A DNA stretch of 64,000 nucleotides from Prostheceraeus crozeri (lineage: Eukaryota > Platyhelminthes > Polycladida > Euryleptidae). The position numbers were made by a program, and so were the translations under genes. The notes beneath the pieces were generated by a model that was not told where the DNA came from, did not search any database, and saw only the letters and a list, made by a program, of their open reading frames with translations. The stretch spans positions 89,540 through 153,539 of the forward strand of contig CAJQUW010011022.1 in assembly GCA_907163375.1 (NCBI GenBank), given 5' to 3'. Below, in pieces: positions 39,157 to 47,594 of this stretch (its first letter is position 1; the number at the start of each line of letters is the position of its first letter).

Positions 39157-39373
39157 AAGTGTATCATTTTTGAAGATTCGTACCAGCAGTTACAATTTGT
39201 GTTATGAACCCGAACTTTTTCCTGCAGCTCTCATTAGTTGTTGGTTACCTGTGCATGTGGCAGTCTTTCATAATAGTAAAGTGATCATTACTGGGCTAAA
39301 ATCTCATGTACAAGCAAATGTGATCCTAGACTATCTCATCGAGTATGTACGTACCCAGCGGATTGTAAAATAA
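38828..39373 (+). CDS. TBP-like protein (181 aa)
   Basis: The start at 38828 (MKRHRYTIVNIL) begins the first of two repeats resembling TATA-binding protein. Repeat 1 (residues about 7-85) ends with LFPNGTVQILGALSHSSAQ and a helix. Repeat 2 (about 95-178) contains YEPELFPAALIS, then VAVFHNSKVIITGLKSHVQA and a final helix, which closely follows the TBP second repeat (Tyr-x-Pro-Glu-Leu-Phe-Pro, then Ser-Gly-Lys-Val-Val-Ile-Thr-Gly-Ala-Lys). The length equals the TBP core. It probably recognises viral TATATAA promoters, all of which have this box. The longer frame back to 38684 is judged non-coding. It overlaps PC4-like protein 2. Confidence 0.75.
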   Translation: MKRHRYTIVNILRRFRRYTKMDLTTLHQHLPNTKYYPGRPQMLVVKMNNSRNLQLFPNGTVQILGALSHSSAQSMRLELQRLLRRIWKRERCVMSNLTVDNMVISTQLSESVSFLKIRTSSYNLCYEPELFPAALISCWLPVHVAVFHNSKVIITGLKSHVQANVILDYLIEYVRTQRIVK

Positions 39374-39399
39374 AAAACAATTTTTCCAACATGATGTTT

Positions 39400-39861
39400 T
39401 TATTTCAAATCATGATAGAACTTACAAATCATTTTTTCATTAGAGGAAGGATTACATGAAAAGTTTTGAATAACAGATACAAATCGAGATACATGTAAAC
39501 GTTTTAAGATGAAGTACAGTACAAAAGCACCACACGTTGATGAAAGTGGATGTTCTAGTATGCGTTCATTTCGCTGATATTGACGCGTATGTTTTCTCAA
39601 CCACTGCTGTGTTGGTATATTTGGAGGTTGAGCAAGAGAGTCAAATAGTTCACCACGTCGGTCTTCTCCAATAAAGATCGCTTTCCAATGCTCACCGCCT
39701 AAATTCTGCGAATGAGTGTTTAGCACAATAAAGATGGGATAGTGATTTACTGCAGGTGGTAAGGTATCGAGCGAATAGACATTATCGAAAGCTTTCAACG
39801 TCGCTTCGTCTGCATTACGCTGTACTTTAGTTTTAATATCGTCAGCAGTCAACCAACTCAT
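39400..39861 (-). CDS. Adenain-like cysteine protease (153 aa)
   Basis: The triad is visible as His in GGEHWKAIF (about residue 57), Asp in ELFDSLAQ (about 72) and Cys in LSSTCGAFVLYF (about 107). It is shorter than the element A enzyme but collinear with it. The stop codon of the capsid gene overlaps its start. It would mature capsid and core proteins. A plus-strand AATAAA-like signal of the TBP gene lies nearby, so transcription units converge here. Confidence 0.87.
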   Translation of the reverse strand: MSWLTADDIKTKVQRNADEATLKAFDNVYSLDTLPPAVNHYPIFIVLNTHSQNLGGEHWKAIFIGEDRRGELFDSLAQPPNIPTQQWLRKHTRQYQRNERILEHPLSSTCGAFVLYFILKRLHVSRFVSVIQNFSCNPSSNEKMICKFYHDLK

Positions 39862-41608
39862 TAACGATTATACTGAAGAGTCACGTCACGATACTTTGTA
39901 ATTTCAATATTTGAATCGAAGACTGCATAAATTAATACATTGATCGTCTCAGGTAGTGTTCTTTTGAACGTCAAATCCAAACGAATATTATGAGGTACGT
40001 TCGCTTGACGATAGGGTGCACTAATATCGCTGTCAGCAGTCAAATTAAATGCATAAATAGTATATCCACTCTTAAACTCTTTCATAGTAAGTCCGTTGGT
40101 GTCATCCGTATTGTAAAAGCCAAAGACATCCATAAAATCAACATAACTGCGCATAAATTGATCCGCAGCAAAATCTGGTTTGTAGGGTGGACCAGGATGA
40201 CTCACACCATTTACACGTAAAGCAATTTCACTTAACTGATTGTGTTTAAAATTGAAAGGATTCTTCTTTATATTACCATTAAATGCATCATTTTCAACCA
40301 TTGCCACCATGAGGAGCTTCGGTGCTTCCGATGGAAAGAGGCCATCTTTCATGAAACTCTTTTGATCTTTCGGAATTGTAAAGGTGAGCAGTTTTGTATG
40401 CTGAACGGGGTAAATGGCATTTTGGCGGTTAAGACCTTCAGCATGCCCTCTAATGACACTTGGATTCGGTACTACTCGACGAATGTAAAGTGCAATATGT
40501 TCCACATGAATTCTAAAATTGTCAACTTTAGCAAATGCATTCAGCGCAAATTCAGGCTTATTCAATGTCAGCTTGAGTCGCATGCTGGTATTACAGAGTA
40601 AAAACTTTGACTGTCTAAAGAAGTCTAAATTCAGCGGACCATATAGCTGACATACTTTACTATCTTTAATCATAGCAGATCGCTTTACAAAGCCACTGTT
40701 TGTTTCAGCATCAAATTTTCCTGCTTCATCTCTGTACCATCCCATGGCTTCCATATGACTTTTTTGTGCTACTGGATGAAACTGTGATACATGATTGAAA
40801 TATGATTTATAGGGATAATCGCTTTGACCACCTTCCACCTGCTGCCCTCCAATCGTTAGAGAAACATCGCGAAGTAATGTACACTAGACGAAATGACTTA
40901 CATAATCTTACTAAGGAAATCTTACAAGTTCTGACCAGAAAGTACCAGTCGTGCTAAGTCTTATTAGCAAATCTGATCAGATCTGATAAGATCTTATTTG
41001 TGATTTTTAGAAATCTTTTGAGTAGAAAAAAGTCTTATATTTTGCGTTTTGTCTACACATATTCAGTGCACTGATGTTCCAGCAAGATCAATTAACAACT
41101 ATAACCATTGATATCGTCTGATCTTCGCACTGAAATCGGACTTTAAGTTAAAAATTTCAGTTCACTTTTTTTAATTTCAATTATCAGCTGGTAAGATCTG
41201 AAAAGATCTTATTTTGCAAAATATAAGACTTAGTAAGTCTGGTACTTTATGGTCAGGAAATGTAAGATCTTACATAAAATAAGTTCTGATCAGACTTTGC
41301 AAGAATCTGATCAGACTTAATAAGACTTAGCAAGTCATTTCGCCTAGTGTAGTCAATGGTAAATTGTTCAGTCCAACTTTATGTGTATCGTCGATAGCAG
41401 TTCCATCTGCTTGCTGAATTCTAAACCTCAAATCAACCATCGCATAACTGAAATCTATGTAGTCATCACTACCACCAGGAATAACAAACTCAATGGGGCC
41501 AGCATTCTCAGCTGTTCGAGGATGATAATCTACAATACTTGAACTAAGAATATCTGTCTGTATGGCTTGTTGATCAAACAAACAAAAACCGGAAGTTTTA
41601 CACTCCAT
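39861..41608 (-). pseudogene. MCP: Major capsid protein (double jelly-roll), split by a MITE
   Basis: The 5' part (41608-41352) and the 3' part (40879-39861) together correspond to the 425-aa capsid protein of element C. Motifs include IEFVIPGGSDDYID near the start, YPYKSYFNH and MRLKLTLNKPEFALNAF in the middle and NVLIYAVFD at the end. A 468-bp MITE with TA duplications lies after the codons for LNNLPLTT and introduces a premature stop. The family is the F54H12.2-like capsid of Polintons/adintoviruses. The interruption implies that element B cannot make capsids alone. Confidence 0.9.
40882..41349. mobile_element. MITE with TA target duplication inside the capsid gene
   Basis: Terminal inverted repeats CACTAGACGAAATGACTT / CACTAGGCGAAATGACTT bound a 468-bp, A/T-rich insert full of GATCTGATCAGATCT-like palindromes, with no coding capacity. 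TA dinucleotides at 40880-40881 and 41350-41351 flank it. Element C has the uninterrupted site at about 59282. TA duplication and structure fit a Tc1/mariner-type non-autonomous element. Confidence 0.9.
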
Positions 41609-41610
41609 GA

Positions 41611-42066
41611 TTAGAAGTTATGGCAGCGTCGTCGTTTAGCGCCTGATGAATGATTAGAGCCTCTGCGACGTTTGCGTGAATGCCTTTTGACTGAAGATCG
41701 CACCTTACCAGCTCCGCGATGTTTCCTCCTTCCTTTATTCATTCGTTTAGGCGATTTCTTTCCTTGAGTAACACCAGCAAAGGTCTGCTTCAATGTTTTT
41801 AAACCGCGTTCCTTCCCACGATTCAACAAACTGCTCTTAAAACTTCTACCTCTGGAAAGATCACTGGCAACATCACCAGCAAAGCCAACGGCATTACTTA
41901 AAACATTTCGTTTTAAAGATCTACCGACATTGGATATGAGAGGTGCAACAACAGATTTCAGTGCACCAAGTATGCTACCTCCACGTTGGCGGCGAGCGCC
42001 GATGTAAATTTGTCCTCCACCACTTACATAGGAGGGTCGTGAATAAAATGAGGCAGTTGGATTCAT
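41611..42066 (-). CDS. Basic Gly/Arg-rich core or minor capsid protein (151 aa)
   Basis: The N-terminus has RRQRGGSILGALKSVVAPLISNVG, a basic-hydrophobic segment like adenovirus pVI/pX-type peptides. A helical centre and a strongly basic C-terminus (KRMNKGRRKHRG, RKRRRGS, KRRRC) follow. It precedes the capsid gene by 2 nt and probably belongs to the same late operon-like block. Likely role: packaging-associated DNA condensation or membrane disruption, possibly after protease cleavage. Confidence 0.7.
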   Translation of the reverse strand: MNPTASFYSRPSYVSGGGQIYIGARRQRGGSILGALKSVVAPLISNVGRSLKRNVLSNAVGFAGDVASDLSRGRSFKSSLLNRGKERGLKTLKQTFAGVTQGKKSPKRMNKGRRKHRGAGKVRSSVKRHSRKRRRGSNHSSGAKRRRCHNF

Positions 42067-42107
42067 AGCTCAAACCCTAAACATTGTTAGTTACAACTTT
42101 GCATGAA

Positions 42108-43328
42108 TCACTGTCGATCACTTAGATGAAAGATGTCGGCACGACGCATCCAAGAGTTCATACTTGAAGGATAACCAGTCCATTTAACAAGACACCATTC
42201 TTCACCTTGCCGTTTTTTACATCGAATGATTTTCTCTACCAAAGATGTTTCACTTTCAGTGACTACCTCAATCTCATCGCGGTAAAAGCTACCCTCAATT
42301 TCTTCATTATCGTAATCTTTCAACTTGTAGGTGGTGGGAGAGTCTTTTTGATTAATCCTTGATACTGTAAATACCTCCTCTGTCCAATTCGGAAGGTACC
42401 CTTTAGCAAAAACACTTTTCACTTTTGAGATACGAACTTTATCAACAATTTTCACATCACTTTTCACATGAGTGCGTTTACGTTGGAATGATTCGCGCAC
42501 TTTATCTACATTGTCAGCATTTACATCTACTGGTCTGAGTCCAATAGAACGATGGATAGAGTGATTGTAGGCATGGAGTGTATCTTGTAGAACCTTTGTC
42601 CAATTTTGTATCAAGTTCGCAGTAAAATGTCGCCACAAGCGATTTTTTAATGTGCGATTAAAACGTTCAACGAGTGCAGCTTTATAAGCACTCTTTACAC
42701 TAAACAACTCAATGTCATGCCTCTCAAATAATCTTCTCACATGCTGATTTTCAAACTCTTTTCCTTGATCACTCTGAATTCTTTTTGGAATGCGACCTTC
42801 TCGAAAAATTGTTTGGAATGCTTTTGCTACTCCTTTCCCTTCTTTAGTTTTTAAAGGTTGAGCCCACGCATAACGCGAGAAAAAATCAATGACGGTTAAA
42901 ATAAAATTATTGCCCGAGTTATGTTTTGAAATGGAGGCGACATCGCACAAATCTGCTTGCCACTGTTCATCGATGTCATGAACAATATAATGGCGGGTGC
43001 GGTACTTCTTTTTCGCTTGTTTGTGGAGTGTATAGGTAGCCTGACCCTTTAACCATCGTTTCACTTGTGATTGTGGAAGACCACTCGCTTTTGATAATTT
43101 CTTGATAGATGCAAGTCCTGCCGGATGTTTTACATCATAATAGATTGACTTCAAACGTTCAGCCGATGACGGCTGACTCTTTTTCCTCCTTCTCATCTTC
43201 TTGTTTTCTTGCCTTTCTACATTTACAACAACTGCAGCATTTAGCTTTAGCGGTTTTGCGATCGTGTTCACATTGCTTAGGGGTTTCATTGTGAGAGCTG
43301 GCGCAGCAAGTGCAAGTGACAACGACAT
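42108..43328 (-). CDS. int: Chromodomain integrase, intact (406 aa)
   Basis: The N-terminal region (IYYDVKHPAGLASI, VKRWLKGQATYTLHK) is followed by an rve core with all three acids: WQADLCDV, SDQGKEF and VERFNRTLK. Then come an SH3-like domain (DKVRISKVKSVFAKG) and a C-terminal chromodomain (EWCLVKWTGYPSSMNSW). The first ~55 residues overlap a Cys-rich gene in another frame. The Polinton integrase inserts the element with a 6-bp duplication. This copy has no visible lesion, unlike the element A copy. Confidence 0.92.
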   Translation of the reverse strand: MSLSLALAAPALTMKPLSNVNTIAKPLKLNAAVVVNVERQENKKMRRRKKSQPSSAERLKSIYYDVKHPAGLASIKKLSKASGLPQSQVKRWLKGQATYTLHKQAKKKYRTRHYIVHDIDEQWQADLCDVASISKHNSGNNFILTVIDFFSRYAWAQPLKTKEGKGVAKAFQTIFREGRIPKRIQSDQGKEFENQHVRRLFERHDIELFSVKSAYKAALVERFNRTLKNRLWRHFTANLIQNWTKVLQDTLHAYNHSIHRSIGLRPVDVNADNVDKVRESFQRKRTHVKSDVKIVDKVRISKVKSVFAKGYLPNWTEEVFTVSRINQKDSPTTYKLKDYDNEEIEGSFYRDEIEVVTESETSLVEKIIRCKKRQGEEWCLVKWTGYPSSMNSWMRRADIFHLSDRQ

Positions 43329-43374
43329 TCACCTCTGGCGGCTCATTACATGGCAAGCAACACATCTGCTTCAT
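43159..43374 (-). CDS. Overlapping Cys-rich small protein (71 aa)
   Basis: Fourteen or so cysteines in 71 residues, in CCLPC, CTCC, CCSCCKC clusters, then a Lys/Glu tail. It starts upstream of the integrase ATG and is read in another frame across the integrase N-terminus. The element C copy (57255-57470) is open over the same span. It could be a small metal-binding protein, or a fortuitous open frame; dense Cys pairing argues for a real protein. Confidence 0.45.
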   Translation of the reverse strand: MKQMCCLPCNEPPEVNVVVTCTCCASSHNETPKQCEHDRKTAKAKCCSCCKCRKARKQEDEKEEKESAVIG

Positions 43375-44068
43375 ATTGATAGTCTGAGAACATGTATTTC
43401 CTGGGAGGAGCTGTTTTACGTTTTCCTTTTACTAGTTTTAGTGGTGATGTAGATCTACGTCGAGTTCTTCCTCTTGTTTGCTTAGTGAGTGTGGGAGGGG
43501 ATGTAGCAGGTGACGTCTTAAACAAATTTGTTGGCATTTTCATCGTCTGAAGCATTGGAGTAGTAGCCACTGTTGAATCAAGTTCTTTCAATGTCTCATT
43601 ATTCAAAGCAAATTTTGGTACATTATGCTTTTTCAATAGTTTAAGAAAGTATGACCAACCAGGTGGAACATAGCCCTGATGGCGCTTTCTACGTGTCGCA
43701 TACTGAATCAAGTCTTCATAATGTGAAGCATCAATCACTTTATTTTCATCTGTAATGATTTCTCCTCTATCATTTACATTGAGATGGGGTTCAATACTGT
43801 TGAAAAGAGATATGGCATGTGCGCGAGATGCTAAAGGTGTAGCAGTCGATACAGAGTCACGCATCTTATTCTTCAAGTTTTTCAATTGCTCAACAGTTTC
43901 CGATTGTAATAATACAGCACGATGTGGATCTTTGATGTGAACATTTTGCTGATAATCTATTTCTTTCCTATACATTTGATTTGCAAGAGGTCGCTTTACT
44001 TGCTGCACGGCAGTCAATTGTACATATTCATCCTGAGGAATAACAATCATGCGAGAATAAGAACTCAT
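43346..44068 (-). CDS. Unknown structural/packaging-associated protein (240 aa)
   Basis: The start (MSSYSRMIVIPQDEY) overlaps the ATPase stop by a few bases. Residues 120-190 include an RRKRHQGYVPPGWSYFLKLL segment; the C-terminus is basic Ser/Thr-Pro rich (KQTRGRTRRRSTSPLK). It corresponds to the C-terminal extension of the element A ATPase. In element C the frame ends earlier because a CAA codon here reads TAA there (12 residues shorter). It probably works with the packaging ATPase or binds DNA. Confidence 0.6.
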   Translation of the reverse strand: MSSYSRMIVIPQDEYVQLTAVQQVKRPLANQMYRKEIDYQQNVHIKDPHRAVLLQSETVEQLKNLKNKMRDSVSTATPLASRAHAISLFNSIEPHLNVNDRGEIITDENKVIDASHYEDLIQYATRRKRHQGYVPPGWSYFLKLLKKHNVPKFALNNETLKELDSTVATTPMLQTMKMPTNLFKTSPATSPPTLTKQTRGRTRRRSTSPLKLVKGKRKTAPPRKYMFSDYQYEADVLLAM

Positions 44069-44682
44069 AGTTTGTAGATAATCATGGGAGTTTTCAAAAT
44101 ATCACTTCGAAATCTAAATTCTTCCGGACACTCTTGCGGAAAGTCAATGAATAAGTAACCGTATGTTTTTTCAGTAGCTGCTTAAAAAATTTCAATTAAG
44201 GCTTTTGACCCTCTGGGTGCAACTTGTCGCGCTAAAATTTGAAATTGACTTTTATCTCGCGGATTCTTGAAAATAGCATAATAGTGTGTATTCAGGTTTC
44301 GTGCACGAGCTTCTTTTCCATCAGGAAACAAATTTTGTGTGATATAGATGATAAAGCACCTTTTATGATGTGCTGCGCGAGTGAACATATGTGTAACATC
44401 TTTTGAATTCTTACTTTCTTTTAATAAATCATCCAATACAACGACATCATTAGACTGGAGTTTATCCACTGCAATAATTCCTTCATGTCGAATAAAGTTG
44501 CGACTTTGCAATTCCTGAAACAGCGACGGTTGATAAATACCATAACACCAAATCACTCGATTGATAGGTTCCTGAAACAACTCCCTTCTTTTATCCAATA
44601 AATTCAGCGTGAAAACAGTTTTACCTGCATGAGATGGACCTGATACAGTCAGAACTTTATCACATTGAAGTCTGAAATCCAT
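44065..44682 (-). pseudogene. Packaging ATPase (A32/FtsK-HerA-like), in-frame TAA
   Basis: MDFRLQCDKVLTVSGPSHAG opens the protein, with Walker A GPSHAGKT, Walker B VVVLDDLLKE and a downstream YITQNLF sensor-like motif. A TAA at 44182-44184 truncates it about 40 residues early, removing the conserved YGYLFIDF and FRFR end; the element C copy has a sense codon there and is intact. The start at 44682 is chosen by agreement with the element A enzyme (MDFRLEND). Confidence 0.87.
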
Positions 44683-44713
44683 TTTATTACTTTGAGATTC
44701 AACATTTACATAA

Positions 44714-45079
44714 TTAACGCTTAGAGCCAAAGATATTACTCAATACATTGCCCACGGCAGGAGCTATCATTGGAAGTATTGCTGAAAGGAAACCGCCCTT
44801 TTGTGTTAGAGTTTTCCTCTTTCTTTGAAGGGTGACTTTAGGATTGGAGATGAAACGCAATTTTGTGGCATATCGCTTAAGTAACTTTCGTTGTTTTGGC
44901 GCTAATTTCTTCGTCCTCAACTTCCTCACATGAGAAATAATTTCACGAATGAATTTATCGTTAGCATGTCGTATAGCATTGTATCGCTGATTTGCTTTCA
45001 TTCGTCGGAGAGCTTGAATGGCTGAAGAAAACTTTGAAGACTTTTGACTTTTACGTTTCGTCATTTTAGGTTTCGCCAT
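44714..45079 (-). CDS. pX-like basic core protein (121 aa)
   Basis: Lys/Arg-rich throughout (KPKMTKRKSQK, RKLRTKKLAPKQRKLLKRY) with a C-terminal KGGFLSAILPMIAPAVGNVL hydrophobic segment and short basic end, the hallmark of adenovirus pX/mu-like and adintovirus core peptides. It lies just before the ATPase gene. Likely binds packaged DNA and is processed near the GG. Confidence 0.72.
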   Translation of the reverse strand: MAKPKMTKRKSQKSSKFSSAIQALRRMKANQRYNAIRHANDKFIREIISHVRKLRTKKLAPKQRKLLKRYATKLRFISNPKVTLQRKRKTLTQKGGFLSAILPMIAPAVGNVLSNIFGSKR

Positions 45080-45130
45080 TTTCCGTGTAAGTCTTTGCTA
45101 AAACCTATCTTTACCACATTTGCATAGGTA

Positions 45131-45460
45131 CTAACTATTGCGGCATAAGTGACACTCGAAATGAGCAATATCACAGTGGTTACATTTGCAAAGTTGAATG
45201 CAATTACGTATGAAACAGCGTTGACAAAAAGCGTGCTTACATCTCTTGAAGATGCGCTTTTCTTTTCCAACCTTTCGCTTACATACATCACAGCACATAG
45301 TTTCACCGTTACTGATGTCTATAGCAAGTCTTCTTGAAGATATGAATTTGCTAGCCTTTTCTAAATAATAGACGCATGTACAGAAGGAATATACTTCGAG
45401 AGTGAGCAGACATAGCTCGAAAACCAGTTGTACTACAATCAAGTACCACTGCATTTTCAA
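45131..45460 (-). CDS. Membrane-anchored RING-like protein (109 aa)
   Basis: Residues 5-32 form a hydrophobic signal-anchor (WYLIVVQLVFELCLLTLEVYS). A zinc-binding array follows: CCDVCKRK, then RCKHAFCQRCF, then CKCNHC and CHLC near the end, close to a C3HC4 RING. This combination suggests a membrane E3 ubiquitin ligase that could remove host surface proteins, though the substrate is unknown. The gene overlaps the preceding gene by 4 nt. The element C copy at 55178 is intact. Confidence 0.6.
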   Translation of the reverse strand: MKMQWYLIVVQLVFELCLLTLEVYSFCTCVYYLEKASKFISSRRLAIDISNGETMCCDVCKRKVGKEKRIFKRCKHAFCQRCFIRNCIQLCKCNHCDIAHFECHLCRNS

Positions 45461-45867
45461 TTTTTCTTTATGGAAAGTTGAATGTGAATATCTGAAATCG
45501 CTTCAATCACTAGACTGCTACCATGATGGTTAAATGCGTTAAGACGTTCAGCAATTTTTATCATATGTCTTTTAAAAAATTCTTCGGGGTGATCTACCAC
45601 TTCCATTGAATAAGAAGCAAAATGGAAAGAGCGACTTTCCACCTCTTCCTTTCCAAAATGACTAAACTTAATTTTCGCAACTAATCGCGCCATGACAATG
45701 CTATCAGAGAATGTATTCATTAACTCTAGAAATAGAGTGCTAGCATCATCGACCACTGCTTCGATGTCGGTCTCATCTTTATGAAAATTTATCACATAAT
45801 CTTGAACAGCTCCTTTTAAACTTTGCCTATGAAAATGTAATGTTCCGCAGTCGTTTGAGAAAGACAT
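45457..45867 (-). CDS. Unknown 136-aa protein resembling a polymerase N-terminal module
   Basis: The C-terminal half (ARLVAKIKFSHFG, FHFASYSMEVV, EEFFKRHMIKIAERLNAF, HHGSSLVIEAISDIHIQLS) follows the pattern of the Polinton polymerase segment that lies between zinc fingers and exonuclease domain (strand, strand, helix ending in GSG, then strand). It may be a stand-alone duplicate used as a polymerase partner. No catalytic motif is visible. Intact in both B and C. Confidence 0.5.
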   Translation of the reverse strand: MSFSNDCGTLHFHRQSLKGAVQDYVINFHKDETDIEAVVDDASTLFLELMNTFSDSIVMARLVAKIKFSHFGKEEVESRSFHFASYSMEVVDHPEEFFKRHMIKIAERLNAFNHHGSSLVIEAISDIHIQLSIKKN

Positions 45868-45951
45868 GATCGTCCTTTATCTAACCCATCCATTGCATGA
45901 AAACAACTCTTCTCATAGTAACATTTATTGAATAACGGTACCAAGCATGCA

Positions 45952-46497
45952 TTATAAATCAATGGTTTGAAACAGATAAAATAGATACAGCTGGTAACTA
46001 TCATACAGCGAGCAATGATGACCATACATGACTTTGGCAGTGTTGAGGTAAGGAGGAAAGAAGCATTGGTTATGAACGTAGCTACTACAACGAACAGACA
46101 AAATAGGAACAGACAAATCCTTAAAACGTTTCGTGACTTCATGGTACTGTTGATTCACTCTACTATCCCAAGGCGGGAGCAAAATGTCATCAATGATTAG
46201 ATTGGGAAATACTTTCCTCTACTTACCAGGATTATTACAAAAGATGCGTATAACATTGAAAGCAGCTAACCATCGTTTAAAGTCAATAAGAAGGGCACTC
46301 TCACAAGAAAAGCCATAGTCTTGCAAATATTTCAGATTAAGTCCATGAATGTGTTTTCTCGCCCATTGATCAACATTGGGATTGCAGTTGGCATGTTGAT
46401 GATAGACACTGACAATCTGATATGTCTAATTGTTCATAGCAATAGCACTGAGCTCCTGTACAGGTTCACCCTCACAATCCATAAAAATGATGATAGA
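45952..46497 (-). pseudogene. DnaQ-like exonuclease-like protein, in-frame TAG
   Basis: Same gene as 54135-54683 in element C, with the FMDCEGEPVQE motif I and an HCSLYDSYQLYLFYL end that could supply the last catalytic Asp. A TAG at 46426-46428 replaces a Trp codon of element C, cutting the protein near residue 20. A splice acceptor (GTTTTAG|GCTTCT) lies at the exon start near 46498. Confidence 0.65.
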
Positions 46498-46534
46498 AGC
46501 CTAAAACGGAAATTTACACATCTAAGGAAACGTT

Positions 46535-46660
46535 CTATAACATATTACAAAATGAAGAATTACATCGATGCTTTTCACGACAAAATACACAAATGATATG
46601 ATGGCAACGAAGAAGTAAAATGTATCTAGTAAGACCACGTCTACGACACTCAAAGCACAT
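46535..46660 (-). CDS. Small RING-like open frame (about 41 aa), uncertain
   Basis: A frame following the end of the 46695 gene reads CFECRRRG, LLRCHHIICVFC and CNSSFC, a plausible zinc-binding RING fragment. Element C has the same open frame at 53975-54100. It might be an exon of a spliced product. Evidence is limited to cysteine spacing. Confidence 0.3.
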   Translation of the reverse strand: MCFECRRRGLTRYILLLRCHHIICVFCREKHRCNSSFCNML

Positions 46661-46694
46661 AAGCGAATTGTCATAGGGTAGAGTTAGGAAAGGA

Positions 46695-47450
46695 CTAGTA
46701 ATTCTCCTTCTTTGATTTGCGTTTTGATGCAGCATTCTTCTCCGACTTGCGCTTCGTACCACTGCTGTTAAGGATTTGATCAATTATGTCGTCCACGTTG
46801 GGTGGTTTTGGAATATATAGGATGGATTCCATATTTATGGAGAGAGAGGCTATTTTATTATCCTTGTGCCGACCATAATATAGCCCATTCACTTTGAAAA
46901 GGATATCCCAAGTACCTTCTCCGAGCTCGTCGCATGTGATGGATGTTGAATGATCTCCCTCCTTCTTATAGTAAGTGCACCAATGTGATTACCATCCCAA
47001 ATCTTTCTATAGGGAGTATCCTTGTCATCTCTGGCCTTCCACTCTTGAGCAAGAGGAGTAGGAATGTCCATATTTAATGTCACGTACTCCTCAATAATAT
47101 CAAGTTGGTGGCGAATGTACGGACTCACGGGGATCAGTATGTAGTCCCCATACTGATTGTGCATTATCTTGACATCCGTGGAAGGGAGCATTCCCGTTTG
47201 GAGTACTACGCTATGATCGTCATAACGCAAGACTTGTTTAAATTTACGCTGTAGCGGTGTAGGATTATGTACCTTAGTTGTTTCTTCCACTGGCCTCAGT
47301 TGTAGATGATCTGATCGTAGCGAACCTTGTAACGTTTGACCGCCATTTTGTCCTACTAGTGCAGCAGATGGAGTAGACGCCTGAAAATGAAAAAGATTGT
47401 ATTAAGTTTACGTTCAAGGGAGGAGAGGGAGGAAAGTAGCGACTTACCAT
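46695..47450 (-). pseudogene. Unknown nuclear protein, spliced, with 19-bp deletion
   Basis: An ATG at 47448-47450 forms a one-codon coding exon, followed by an intron 47382-47447 (donor GTAAGTCG, acceptor TTTTCAG) and an exon starting GCGTCTACTCC. Relative to the intact 235-aa element C gene, 19 bp between direct repeats ATCACATT are missing near 46985, shifting the frame; the basic end (KRKSEKNAASKRKSKKENY) is read in another frame. No family is recognised; the basic tail suggests nuclear localisation. Confidence 0.7.
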
Positions 47451-47522
47451 TTTAGTTGGATAATAGAATAGGGAACTAGAGAGAGAGAAAATGTGCGTCC
47501 GTCACTCGTGTGATTCAACGAT

Positions 47523-47562
47523 GGAATGATTCTCACTGTGGATGGCTCGCTATTTATATAGA
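47523..47562 (-). promoter_or_regulatory. Right-hand promoter of element B
   Basis: On the minus strand TATATAAATAG (about 47559-47549) precedes AATCATTCC near 47530-47522. Two CCAAT boxes lie just outside (about 47572-47600). The same promoter stands before the 53165 gene in element C, where the box reads TTTATAAA. Confidence 0.6.
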
Positions 47563-47594
47563 AATGCTTGATTCTCATTGGATGATGATCCTCA

